Origin: CAVSJO01 sp963728445
GTDB taxonomy: Bacteria > Gemmatimonadota > Gemmatimonadetes > Longimicrobiales > RSA9
Assembly: GCA_963728445.1 (NCBI GenBank)
Contig: CAVSJO010000007.1
Span: forward strand, 124,001-188,000
Length of the DNA stretch: 64,000 nucleotides
Direction of reading: 5' to 3'
A model generated the notes under the pieces. The model was not told the DNA's origin and ran no database searches. It worked only from the letters and a program-made list of their open reading frames with translations. The position numbers and the translations under genes were made by a program. Shown here piece after piece: positions 25,964 to 34,044 of this stretch. Position 1 is the stretch's first letter; each line of letters starts with the position of its first letter.

Positions 25964-26221
25964 ATGTCCGTACCGATACCACTGATTCCGCCGGGGGCCC
26001 GGGTGAAGGTCCGCCGCTCGACGCTGCCCATCGATCCGCTGTACCTGGGCTGGACGGGGACGGTGGTCACGTCCACGGAGTACGAGCCCAGCCGCGTCGA
26101 TGTTGCCCTGGACGGGACGGGAGAGATCCGTCAGTTCAGCCCGATGGAGCTGGAGCGGGTGGACCGACCGGCCATCGAGGCCGATCGTGCAGCAGCGGGC
26201 CGCCGGCTCGCCCGTCCGTAG
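25964..26221 (+). CDS. hypothetical protein, possible SH3-like barrel
   Basis: 85 residues. The sequence after the first ten residues (PPGARVKVRRSTLPIDPLY, then LGWTGTVVTSTEYEPSRVDV) alternates strands and turns as in KOW/SH3-like small barrels, and would place Gly-Trp-Thr-Gly in a tight turn. I chose the ATG at 25964, because the frame upstream reads like non-coding sequence. The stop lies two bases before the stop of the convergent ABC permease gene. Function unknown. Confidence 0.5.
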   Translation: MSVPIPLIPPGARVKVRRSTLPIDPLYLGWTGTVVTSTEYEPSRVDVALDGTGEIRQFSPMELERVDRPAIEADRAAAGRRLARP

Positions 26222-26224
26222 CCG

Positions 26225-27055
26225 CTAGCCGAGCGCCCTGCGCTCGAAGCTGCGGAGCCCGAGCGCGAAGAAGAAGGCCGTCAGGAACGCCAGCGCGCCC
26301 GTGACCACCCACAGGTTCATGTGGGGCAGGTCGGGCGTCAGGGCGCCCCGCATTCCCTCCGAGACGTACACCAGCGGGTTCACGAGGACCAGCCACTTCA
26401 TCACCGGCACGACGTCGAGTCCACGCCAGGGATAGTAGGCGCAGCCGAAGAAGATCATGGGCGCCACGATGACGCTGAACATGAGCCCGATCTGCTGCGG
26501 CGAGATGGCCGTGCCGAGAAGCAGCCCCATGGCGGAGAAGGCCGCGGAGCCGAGGAGGACGACGGCGACGACCGCCTCGACGCGCCCGGCGCTGAGGTGG
26601 CCGACGTCGCCCATGATCAGCCACGCCACGGGAAAGACGAACGCGGCGCTGACGACGCCCTGCAGCATGCCCGAGACGACCTTCTGCGCGGCAAGAAGGC
26701 GAATGGACACCGGCGCGAGCAGGCGATCCTCGATTTCGCGGGTCCAGCCGAAGTCCGCGACCATGGGGAGCGCAACGGACTGGATGCTGGAAAGCGTGAG
26801 GCTGATGGCGACGATGCCCGGCAGCAGCGCAGCGCCGTAGCCGCGCCCGACGAAGCCCATGCGTGGGAGCAGGTAGCCGAACACCACGACGAACAGGAGC
26901 GGCTGCAGCGTCGTCCGGATGAGGAAGAACGGCAGCTCCCGTCGAGCGACGCGGAAGTCCCTGCGCAGCAGCGCGCCGAACACCAGCGCACCGGACACGG
27001 ACCGGTCGACCGACCGGTCGAGGGGCCGGTCGGCGTCACGTCGGGTCGTGGTCAT
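26225..27055 (-). CDS. ABC-2 type exporter permease
   Basis: 276-residue membrane subunit of an ABC exporter with about six helices. After a polar N-terminus (MTTTRRDADRPLDRSVDRSV) it shows the ABC-2 pattern: FLIRTTLQPLLFVVVFGYLLPR, then a FGWTREIEDRLLAPVSIRLL segment before helix 3, and the GCAYYPWRGLDVVPVMKWLVLVNPL region before the last helices. The ATG at 27055 overlaps the ATPase stop (ATGA), so the two subunits are translationally coupled. Substrate is unknown; relatives move antibiotics, lipids or polysaccharide. Confidence 0.88.
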   Translation of the reverse strand: MTTTRRDADRPLDRSVDRSVSGALVFGALLRRDFRVARRELPFFLIRTTLQPLLFVVVFGYLLPRMGFVGRGYGAALLPGIVAISLTLSSIQSVALPMVADFGWTREIEDRLLAPVSIRLLAAQKVVSGMLQGVVSAAFVFPVAWLIMGDVGHLSAGRVEAVVAVVLLGSAAFSAMGLLLGTAISPQQIGLMFSVIVAPMIFFGCAYYPWRGLDVVPVMKWLVLVNPLVYVSEGMRGALTPDLPHMNLWVVTGALAFLTAFFFALGLRSFERRALG

Positions 27056-28146
27056 GCGTCCAGACTCCTGCCCGTGAGCGAGACGAAGAGCGTCTCCAGG
27101 CTCGGAGGCGCGAGGCGGATGTTCGTCACCTGCCGTCCCGCCTGCTGCGCCAGGCGGATGAGCTCGGGGATCCCCTCGCCGCCCCGGCTCGAGTAGGCGC
27201 GGAGCACGGGGCCCGCGGCTTCGGCCCGGTCGATGCCGGCGACCGATCCGGCGCCGGCGACGGCGGGCGTCGCGTCGTCGTCCAGCACGAGCTCGACGAG
27301 CGTTCCGCCCGGGGCACGCGCCTTGAGCGCTTCCGGCGCGTCCAGGGCCAGGAGCCGCCCCCGGTCCATGATCGCGATCCGGTCGCAGAGCCGGTCCGCC
27401 TCCTCCATGTAGTGGGTCGTCATGATGATCGTCCGTCCCTCTGCGTGGAGCCGCCTCAGGATCTCCCACAGGGCCAGCCGGGCCTGCGGGTCCAGGCCGA
27501 CCGTCGGCTCGTCCAGGAAGATCACCTCGGGCTCGTGGATCAGCGCCCGAGCGATCATCAGCCGCTGCTGCTGCCCGCCGGACAGCTCGTCCACCTTCGC
27601 CTCTTCACGCCCGCCGAGCCCCAGCTCGTCCAGTAGCCCGCGTGCGCGTCGCTCGCCTTCCCTCAGCAGGATGCCGAAGTAGGCGGCGTGGAAGACGAGG
27701 TTCTCGAGGACGGAGAGGCTGCGATCGGGGTTCGGCCGCTGGGGGACGACGCCGATCCTCCGCTTCACGCCCACCGGGTCGGCCGCGACCTCGGCGCCGG
27801 CCACCCAGGCGTGGCCCGACGTGGGTCTGACCCGGGTGGTGAGAATGCCGATGGTGGTCGTCTTGCCCGCTCCGTTCGGCCCGAGCAGGCCGAAGAGCTC
27901 GCCCGGCCGGACCTCGAGGTCGAGTCCGTGGAGCGCCACGATTTCGGCCGGCTCCCCCCCGCGTGCTCCCGCGGGAGCGGAGCCGCCGGATGCGCCGGAT
28001 GCGCTGGATGCGCCGGATGCGCCGGGCGGTCCCGTGCCCGGCTCCCCGCGCCGGGCGCCGCGGCGGCGGCCCCCGGGCGCCGGATAGACCTTGCGGAGGG
28101 ACTCCGTTCGGATCGCCGTATCGTCCGCGATCGACGGCTGCGTCAT
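27052..28146 (-). CDS. ABC exporter ATP-binding protein with low-complexity insert
   Basis: 364-residue ABC ATPase, partner of the following permease. It has Walker A GPNGAGKTT, the Q-loop VPQRPNPD, signature LSGGQQQR, Walker B VIFLDEPTVGLDP and the switch His in TTHYMEEADRL. Between the first strand (ESLRKVYP) and Walker A lies an insert of about 45 residues rich in Gly, Ala and Ser. It is encoded partly by 9-bp GCGCCGGAT-like repeats (about 27985-28020) and is absent from usual family members. The C-terminal 90 residues form the extra domain typical of DrrA-type ATPases. Confidence 0.9.
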   Translation of the reverse strand: MTQPSIADDTAIRTESLRKVYPAPGGRRRGARRGEPGTGPPGASGASSASGASGGSAPAGARGGEPAEIVALHGLDLEVRPGELFGLLGPNGAGKTTTIGILTTRVRPTSGHAWVAGAEVAADPVGVKRRIGVVPQRPNPDRSLSVLENLVFHAAYFGILLREGERRARGLLDELGLGGREEAKVDELSGGQQQRLMIARALIHEPEVIFLDEPTVGLDPQARLALWEILRRLHAEGRTIIMTTHYMEEADRLCDRIAIMDRGRLLALDAPEALKARAPGGTLVELVLDDDATPAVAGAGSVAGIDRAEAAGPVLRAYSSRGGEGIPELIRLAQQAGRQVTNIRLAPPSLETLFVSLTGRSLDA

Positions 28147-28188
28147 CGCACGCGCTCAGGAGGAGTGGACACGAAGGGGCCGCCGCCC

Positions 28189-28659
28189 TCAGCCTCCACC
28201 TGCTGCGGCCTGTCGCTGCCGGCGCCAGGTGGCCAGGGCCAGGAAGAGGAGGAAAGCCCGCAGACCCGGGGGGACGTGCTCCTGGAAGTCTGCGTCTGCG
28301 TCCCGGCCGAACAGTTTCGTCCGGGCGATGGTGCCGATTTCCCGGTCTCCGTGCAGTACGCGGAATCGGGCGATGGAGAATCCCGCCGTCCGCAGCGTGA
28401 GTCGGCGGTCTTCTCCCTTCACTTCGTACGCGGGGCGGAACCACCCGGTCCGGGTGGCCCGGGCCACGCTCCGGCCGTTCTGCTCGAGGACGAAGGTGCG
28501 GGAAAACGCCCGCTCCCGGCGCACGTCCCACTCCATGCCGTCGAGGATCAGATGGCCCTTCGACGCCGAGCGCAGGTGGATCCGACCGGCGGGCCGCCCG
28601 TTCTCCGAAAGCTCGAACGTGCCCGAGAGCAGGCCCTGCGATTCGACGTGGAGCGTCAT
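28189..28659 (-). CDS. hypothetical protein, possible Tubby/LURP-like fold
   Basis: 156 residues. The pattern of short beta strands with alternating charged turns (GTFELSENGRPAGRIHLRS, then DGMEWDVRRERAFSRTFVLEQNGRSVARA) resembles the Tubby C-terminal-like or LURP-one family beta-barrel. The last 25 residues contain a hydrophobic segment (GLRAFLLFLALATWRRQR) that may be a membrane-associated helix. It sits between the ABC ATPase and the DUF3127 gene on the same strand. Function unknown; the fold assignment is inference. Confidence 0.65.
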   Translation of the reverse strand: MTLHVESQGLLSGTFELSENGRPAGRIHLRSASKGHLILDGMEWDVRRERAFSRTFVLEQNGRSVARATRTGWFRPAYEVKGEDRRLTLRTAGFSIARFRVLHGDREIGTIARTKLFGRDADADFQEHVPPGLRAFLLFLALATWRRQRQAAAGGG

Positions 28660-28707
28660 CGGCGGACTGCCGCGTCCGGCGGCCGCGGTCTCGTCACGGG
28701 GAAGGGA

Positions 28708-29067
28708 TCAGAAGGGCAGATCGTCGTCCTCGGCGCCCCAGTCCCGCACGGAGTCGGGAGGCTCCGGAGCACCGGGAGTCGGCCCCTGCGGCTGCTCGCC
28801 CTCGCGCTCCACCTTCCACGCCTTCACGTCGGTGTACCAGCGCCCGTTCCACTCCCGGCTGACGACGTCGACCGACGCCGTGAGCCGCTCGCCGACCTGG
28901 ACCCCGAACTCGTCGATGTTCTCGCCCCACACGGCGATGCACACCGGCTTGGGGAAGCGGCCTTCGGTCTCGAGGACGAACTCCTGCTTGCGCCAGGCCC
29001 CGTTCCGGCTCTCGCCGGACTGCTCGTCCAGGAGCTGCTTCACGGTTCCGGTGATCTTGAGGTCCAT
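28708..29067 (-). CDS. DUF3127 OB-fold protein with SSB-like C-terminal tip
   Basis: 119 residues. The N-terminal 90 residues match DUF3127, a domain found in small proteins related to single-stranded DNA binding (MDLKITGTVKQLLDEQSG, then REWNGRWYTDVKAWKVER), with a predicted OB-like beta barrel. The chain ends DDDLPF, the same tip as the SSB next door, which in SSB recruits repair and replication enzymes. A Pro/Gly-rich linker joins the two. It starts 60 bp after ssb on the same strand. Confidence 0.85.
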   Translation of the reverse strand: MDLKITGTVKQLLDEQSGESRNGAWRKQEFVLETEGRFPKPVCIAVWGENIDEFGVQVGERLTASVDVVSREWNGRWYTDVKAWKVEREGEQPQGPTPGAPEPPDSVRDWGAEDDDLPF

Positions 29068-29127
29068 CGCAACTGCCTTCGAGGAGGTGGCCGTTCCGGT
29101 GAATCGTGCGTCGAGTCCGCCGGGCGG

Positions 29128-29583
29128 TCAGAACGGCAGGTCGTCGTCCTCTTCGGAGAAGGGCGACGAAGGGGGCGCAGGCGCCCGGCTGCCGCCGCTG
29201 GCCTGATAGCTGCTCTGCTGCCGCCCGCCCGAGCCGCCGCCGTCCGACGGTCCGCCGGACCCGAGCATGACCATCTCGCGGACCACGATGTCGGTCCAGT
29301 AGCGGGTCTGACCCTGGTCCTCGGTCGTGGAGTACTCGATCCGGCCTTCGACGTACAGGCGGTCGCCCTTGTGGATGTACTGCTCCACCAGGTCGGCCAG
29401 CCGGTCGAAGAACGTGAGACGGTGCCACTCCGTCTTCTCCTGCTGCTCTCCGCCCCGGGTGGAGAACTGCCGGTTCGTGGCCAGGGAGACCTTCGCCACC
29501 TTCATCCCCGATCCCGTCGTCCGGATCTCGGGCTCGGCGCCGACGTTCCCGATGAGCATGACCTTGTTGAGCGACCTCGCCAT
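29128..29583 (-). CDS. ssb: single-stranded DNA-binding protein
   Basis: 151-residue SSB. The OB-fold domain (about 1-105) begins MARSLNKVMLIGNVGAEPE and contains EWHRLTFFDRLADLVEQYIHKGDRLYVEGRI. A Gly/Ser-rich linker leads to the acidic tail EEDDDLPF, which binds partner proteins. GAGG four bases before the ATG supports the start. It is next to the DUF3127 protein, which has the same tip. Binds single-stranded DNA at forks and repair sites. Confidence 0.95.
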   Translation of the reverse strand: MARSLNKVMLIGNVGAEPEIRTTGSGMKVAKVSLATNRQFSTRGGEQQEKTEWHRLTFFDRLADLVEQYIHKGDRLYVEGRIEYSTTEDQGQTRYWTDIVVREMVMLGSGGPSDGGGSGGRQQSSYQASGGSRAPAPPSSPFSEEDDDLPF

Positions 29584-29709
29584 TCCGCCTCTTCACTGTG
29601 CAGGTATCGTCCCGCCCCACGCTACCAGATGCCACCACCCGCGGCAAGGGCGAAAGCGGTCGCGGCCATGGCGGTTCCGCGCCGCTCCGGAGGCGGACCC
29701 GTCCGGGCG

Positions 29710-30543
29710 CTAGAGGTCCTGGCGATACCGTTCGAGGAGGCGCAGCGTGACCGGTCCCGGCTCCCCGTCGTCGATCTTCCGGCCGTCCACGCGCACGATG
29801 GGCATGACCTCCGTGGTCGTGCCGGACAGGAACAACTCCTCGCACTCGTGGAGGCGAGCCTGGGGGATGAACCCTTCCCGCGCCGGGATCCCCAGCTCCC
29901 GTGCGTAATCGAAGACCTGGCCACGCGTGATGCCCGCGAGGATGTAGTTGCAGGCGGGGTAGGTGACGAGCTCCCCGTCCAGAACGCCCCACAGGTTCGA
30001 GTGCGAGCCCTCGAGGACGATGCCGTCCCGGACGAAAAGAGCTTCGAATGCGCCCTGCTCGTGGGCGCGCTGGTTCGCGAGCACGTTGGGGAGCAGCGAG
30101 ACAGACTTGATGTCGCAGCGTGCCCATCGGTCGTCGCCCAGCAGGATCGCGTCGACCCCTTCGTCGTAGGAGCTCGTCGGATGCGGCGTGAAGGGCCGCG
30201 TCGCCACGTAGACCGTAGGTTCCACGCCGGACGGAAAGGCGTGCTTGCGCGGCGCGGCGCCGCGTGTCACCTGAATGTAGATGGTGGTATCGCCCTCCGT
30301 GTGGCCGTTCTGCTGGACCAGCCGACCGGCCGCCTCGGCGATGTCGGCCGGGTCGGCTCCCTCGATTCGCAGCGCCTTCAGGCCCCGCTCCATCCGGGCC
30401 AGGTGCTCTGCGAGCAGGAGCGCACGGCCGTCATGGACGCGTGCGACCTCGTAGACGCCGTCGGCGAAAAGGAAGCCTCGGTCGTCGACGGGTACGCGCG
30501 CCTCCTCGGCGGGCAGGTAGTCGCCATTCAGGTAGACCAGCAC
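29710..30543 (-). CDS. dat: D-amino acid aminotransferase
   Basis: 277-residue PLP-dependent class IV aminotransferase, probably D-alanine transaminase making D-glutamate or D-alanine for peptidoglycan. It starts VLVYLNGDYLPAEEARVPVDDRGF, has the PLP-binding Lys in CDIKSVSLLPNVLA, the EALFVRDGIVLEGSHSNLWG segment and the phosphate-binding ATTEVMPIVRVDG-like stretch (SGTTTEVMPIVRVDG). The GTG at 30543 with GAGGTG five bases upstream is preferred over a more distal ATG. Branched-chain or aminodeoxychorismate lyase activity cannot be excluded, but motif order fits Dat best. Confidence 0.85.
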   Translation of the reverse strand: MLVYLNGDYLPAEEARVPVDDRGFLFADGVYEVARVHDGRALLLAEHLARMERGLKALRIEGADPADIAEAAGRLVQQNGHTEGDTTIYIQVTRGAAPRKHAFPSGVEPTVYVATRPFTPHPTSSYDEGVDAILLGDDRWARCDIKSVSLLPNVLANQRAHEQGAFEALFVRDGIVLEGSHSNLWGVLDGELVTYPACNYILAGITRGQVFDYARELGIPAREGFIPQARLHECEELFLSGTTTEVMPIVRVDGRKIDDGEPGPVTLRLLERYRQDL

Positions 30544-30714
30544 GGAGTCACCTCGTTTTCGGGGTACGGTTGCGGCGCAACGGCGCTGCATCCGTCGTTC
30601 CACGTCGTCCGCAGGGCATGATGGCCGGCCGCGGACGAGGCGTCAACGCGCCGGGGTTCCGGCACGTGGCTTGCCCCCTCCCCGACACGAGCACACCCCC
30701 AGCCAACGAGGCCG

Positions 30715-33387
30715 ATGCCGCCCGATCCCCGCACGTCCGCAGCCCACGCCGGACGCGAGCCCGACGCCGCGTTCGACGGCCGCCCGACCCATCTGCACCG
30801 TCTCGACAACGGCCTGACGGTCATCGTCCGGGAGGACCATGCCTCCCCCGTCGTCGCCATCGTGACCCACGTCCGGGCGGGCTACTTCGACGAGCCGGAC
30901 GCCATCGTCGGGATCAGCCACGTGCTCGAGCACATGTTCTTCAAGGGCACCACCCGACGGGGTGTCGGCGACCTTGCGCGGGAGACGAAGGTGGCCGGCG
31001 GCTACCTCAACGCCGGCACCATCTACGACCGGACCACCTACTACACGGTCCTGCCGTCCTCTGCCTTCGCCCGTGGCCTCGACATCCAGGCGGACGCGCT
31101 TCGCAATTCGCAGATCGACGAGGAGGAGCTCCGCCGTGAGCTTCTCGTCATCATCCAGGAAGCCAGGCGAAAGCTCGACAATCCTTCGGCCGTCGCGGCC
31201 GAGACCCTGTACGAGCTCATGTTCGACGTCCACCGCATGCGCCGCTGGCGCATCGGCACGGAGGAGGGCCTGCGCCGCCTGAGCCGCTCCGACGTCTGGG
31301 ACTACTACCGGCAGCTCTACCGGCCGTCGAACATCGTGCTCGTCGTCGCCGGAGACGTCGATCCGGACGAGGTGCTCGCGGAGGTGGAGCGCCAGTACGG
31401 CGACATGCCTGCGGGCGAGGTCGTGCGGGACCGCTCGCCCGAAGAGCCCGAGCGGCGTGGTCTCCGCCTGCGCGAGATGGAAGGCGACGTCTCCCAGGCC
31501 TACCTCGAGCTCGGCTGGCGCACGCCCGGCACCACTCACGAGGACACCGCCGCTCTGGACCTCCTCGCCGTCGTGCTCGGCCAGGGGCGCGCCTCCCGGC
31601 TCTTCCGCGGCGTGCGGGAGCGCGGCCTCGTCAGCTCCATCAGCGCCCACAACTACACCCCCACCGAGCTGGGCGTCTTCGGTGTGAGCGCCGAAGGCCG
31701 ACCCGAGGAGGCGGGCCGCGCCCTCGAAGCCGTCGCCGCCGAGGTCAGGGCCCTCGCCCGGGAAGCGCCCGACGAGTCCGAGATGCAGCGCGCCCGGAAC
31801 ATCCTCGAGGCGAGGCTCGTGCGCCGCACCGAAACGGCAGAAGGCCAGGCCATGCTCCTGGCCGAATGGCAGAGCCTCGGGGACTGGCGCCTCGCCGACG
31901 AGTACCGCCGTCGGATCGTCGACCTGGAGGCGGAGGACGTTCGCCAGGCCGCACGGCGCTACCTCGACCTCGACGCCCTGTCGATCGTGGTCAATCGCCC
32001 CACCGGCTCGCCGGCTATCGGCGCCGACGCCGAAGCGCTGCGCCCGCGGCTCGACGCGGCCGCGTCGCCTTCCACCGATCGACGGTCGACCGAAATACCC
32101 GACGTGGCGCCGCCCCCTCGCTCGGCCCCGCCTCGCTCCGCACGGGTCCGCTCCGTGTCCGGCGCCGAGGTGCACACGTTCCCGCTGCCCGGCGTCGAGC
32201 TCGTGGTCGTACCTCGCCGACACGCGCCCCTGGTCTCCATGGGCGTCGTCGTGCGCGGAGGCGCGCTGCACGAGACGAACGCGAACGCCGGCGTGACGAC
32301 GCTCACCGCACAGACCTCCGTCAAGGGCACCCAGCGCCGATCCGCCACGCGTCTGGCGGAGGAGTCGGAGGCCCTCGGCGGCGCGATCTCCCCCGGCGTC
32401 TCCGCCGATCTGCTCACGTGGTCCATGTCCGTGCCCAGCCGACATTTCGGACCGGGCTTCGAGCTCCTTGCCGATGCCGCCTTCCGACCGGTCTTCCCGG
32501 CCGATGAGGTGGAGCGGGAGCGCGAGGCGGCGCTCAGCCACCTCGAGCGCATGCGTGACGACATGTACCGCTACCCGTACCGGCTCTTCACCGAGACCGC
32601 GTTCGCCGGGCACGCGTACGGCCGCTCGACCGCTGCCATCGAGGCGAACCTGCGGTCGCTCTCCGCTGAAGACCTGCGGGCGTGGCACGAGCGGGAAGTC
32701 GTCCGGGCGACGCCGCGAATCTTCGTCGTCGGCGACGTCGAGCCCGCGGCCGCCGCCGCCCTCGTCCAGGGGGAGCTCCAGGACTTCCAGGGCGGCGCTG
32801 CCCCGCCCGCGCCAGCAGCCCCCGCGTGGCCCGACGACGGCCGAACGGTCGTCGAACAGCGCGAGCGCGCGCAGACCGCGCTCCTGCTCGGCTTCCCCGG
32901 GCCCGCCCGCGGAGACGACGACCTCTACCCGCTCCAGGTACTCGCCAACGCCCTTAGCGGCCTCGGCGGCCGGTTCTTCGACGAGCTGCGGGACCGCCGC
33001 TCGCTGGCCTACACCGTTTCGGCCCACCCGCTGACCCGCTGGCTTACCGGCGCCTTCGTCGCCTACATCGCTACCGCGCCCGAGCGGGAGGACGAGGCCC
33101 GCGCCGCGCTCCTGCAGGGCTTCGAGGAGCTGGCCGAGTCGGGACTCGCCGACGTCGAGCTCGAGCAGTCGAAGCGCTACACGATCGGCGCCTGGCAGAT
33201 CAGCAACCAGACGAACGGCGCCCGACTCGGTGCCCTGAGCGACGCCCTCATGATCGGCGCCGGACTGGACGACCTCGAGCACCTCGAGGAGCGCATCGCC
33301 GCCGTCGAGAACGAGGACGTCGTGGCGGCCCTCCGGCGCCATTTCGATCCCGGGCGCGTGGTCGAGGCGGTGGTACGGGGGCGCTGA
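30715..33387 (+). CDS. M16 family zinc peptidase, two-repeat fusion
   Basis: 890-residue pitrilysin-family protein made of two M16 halves in one chain. The N-terminal half has the inverted zinc motif H69-x-x-E72-H73 (HVLEHMFFKG) and a downstream Glu near 149 (IIQEARRKLDNP). The C-terminal half (about 470-885) keeps the fold but has no HxxEH, as is typical when one half forms the closing clamshell. An Ala/Pro-rich linker near 440-480 joins them. GAGG before the ATG supports the start. No clear signal peptide is seen, so it may be cytoplasmic or exported by another route. Substrate unknown. Confidence 0.9.
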   Translation: MPPDPRTSAAHAGREPDAAFDGRPTHLHRLDNGLTVIVREDHASPVVAIVTHVRAGYFDEPDAIVGISHVLEHMFFKGTTRRGVGDLARETKVAGGYLNAGTIYDRTTYYTVLPSSAFARGLDIQADALRNSQIDEEELRRELLVIIQEARRKLDNPSAVAAETLYELMFDVHRMRRWRIGTEEGLRRLSRSDVWDYYRQLYRPSNIVLVVAGDVDPDEVLAEVERQYGDMPAGEVVRDRSPEEPERRGLRLREMEGDVSQAYLELGWRTPGTTHEDTAALDLLAVVLGQGRASRLFRGVRERGLVSSISAHNYTPTELGVFGVSAEGRPEEAGRALEAVAAEVRALAREAPDESEMQRARNILEARLVRRTETAEGQAMLLAEWQSLGDWRLADEYRRRIVDLEAEDVRQAARRYLDLDALSIVVNRPTGSPAIGADAEALRPRLDAAASPSTDRRSTEIPDVAPPPRSAPPRSARVRSVSGAEVHTFPLPGVELVVVPRRHAPLVSMGVVVRGGALHETNANAGVTTLTAQTSVKGTQRRSATRLAEESEALGGAISPGVSADLLTWSMSVPSRHFGPGFELLADAAFRPVFPADEVEREREAALSHLERMRDDMYRYPYRLFTETAFAGHAYGRSTAAIEANLRSLSAEDLRAWHEREVVRATPRIFVVGDVEPAAAAALVQGELQDFQGGAAPPAPAAPAWPDDGRTVVEQRERAQTALLLGFPGPARGDDDLYPLQVLANALSGLGGRFFDELRDRRSLAYTVSAHPLTRWLTGAFVAYIATAPEREDEARAALLQGFEELAESGLADVELEQSKRYTIGAWQISNQTNGARLGALSDALMIGAGLDDLEHLEERIAAVENEDVVAALRRHFDPGRVVEAVVRGR

Positions 33388-33440
33388 GACGGCGGGGGCG
33401 GGGGAATGCGGGCGAGGACGGCGGGCGAGAAATGCGGGCG

Positions 33441-33557
33441 AGGACGGCGGGGGAGGACAGCGGGGGAGGACGGCGGGGGAGGACAGCGGGGGAGAACGGC
33501 GGGGGAGGACAGCGGGGGAGGACAGCGGGGGAGGACAGCGGGGGAGGACAGCGGGGG
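33441..33557 (+). repeat. nine tandem copies of a 13-bp G-rich unit
   Basis: The unit is AGGACAGCGGGGG or AGGACGGCGGGGG, one copy AGAACGGCGGGGG. Nine copies are exact in length, and partial copies flank them. Each unit carries a run of five G on the plus strand, so four neighbouring runs could form a G-quadruplex. The period is not a multiple of three and no reading frame persists, so it is not coding. Confidence 0.9.
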
Positions 33558-33644
33558 AGGACGGGCGGGCGAGGGCAGCCGCCGGTGCAGCGCGCGGCGA
33601 GCGAAACATCACAATCGCGCCGTCCGGGATGCGCCGCATGCAGA

Positions 33645-33729
33645 TTTGTCTCGCTCAGCGAGACGAATGTAGCAATCGTGGCGCCTTCCTATCCACGCGA
33701 TCGAGTTTCGTCTCGCTGAGCGAGCGAAA
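33645..33729. repeat. pair of inverted REP-like hairpins
   Basis: GTCTCGCT-C-AGCGAGAC (33648-33664) forms a perfect 8-bp stem. A second hairpin at 33706-33729 has stem CTCGCT/AGCGAG, one bulged T and TTTCG/CGAAA below. The second is close to the reverse complement of the first, with shared core CTCGCTCAGCGAGACGAA, and their centres are 62 bases apart. This is the layout of paired REP elements. No nearby transposase is seen. Confidence 0.7.
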
Positions 33730-33842
33730 ACTGGAAACCGCGCGTGAGCGGCCCCGCCGTTGTGAGATTTTGATCACAGCGGAGGCCGAGGTACGGCCGC
33801 CTCAGCCGCACCGCCCTGCTCCGCGGCTCCGCGCGAGACCGC

Positions 33843-33882
33843 GCGACACCGCGACACCGCGACACCGCGACACCGCGACATC
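33843..33882 (+). repeat. five tandem copies of an 8-bp unit
   Basis: GCGACACC is repeated four times and followed by GCGACATC. The array lies about 160 bases before the enoyl-CoA hydratase start. No coding role is likely because the period is not a multiple of three. Confidence 0.85.
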
Positions 33883-34044
33883 GAAATGGCCCACCCGGCT
33901 GCGGCCGGGCCGGACGGCCGACCCGCACCGACCCGGGTTGTCCGCGGGCCCGCCGCGCCCGTACCTTTGCCGCCGACGCATGCCCGGCCGAGACAGGCCC
34001 GGCCGAGACACGCACGGTTCAACCCGAGCCCCGCGACTGCTGCC

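Larger units (their letters stand above)
33388..34044. other. 657-bp repeat-rich non-coding region
   Basis: No plausible gene. It contains a G-rich 13-bp tandem array, an inverted pair of hairpin elements and an 8-bp tandem array, each annotated separately. The sequence after the last array runs into the enoyl-CoA hydratase start. Promoters were not recognisable. Confidence 0.7.

Noticed and set aside
27688..30621. 977-codon open frame on the plus strand
   Set aside because: It is antisense to the ABC ATPase, DUF3127, ssb and dat genes, which have clear motifs, and its own sequence is Arg/Pro/Gly-rich without any domain.
33441..33557. CRISPR array
   Set aside because: Units of 13 bp are directly adjacent without spacers, and no cas gene is present.
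30643..33639. 998-codon open frame on the minus strand
   Set aside because: It is antisense to the M16 peptidase and reads as compositional noise of GC-rich DNA.
33690..33698. DnaA box CTATCCACG as sign of an origin
   Set aside because: A single site with two mismatches in a GC-rich window; no cluster and no AT-rich unwinding element.
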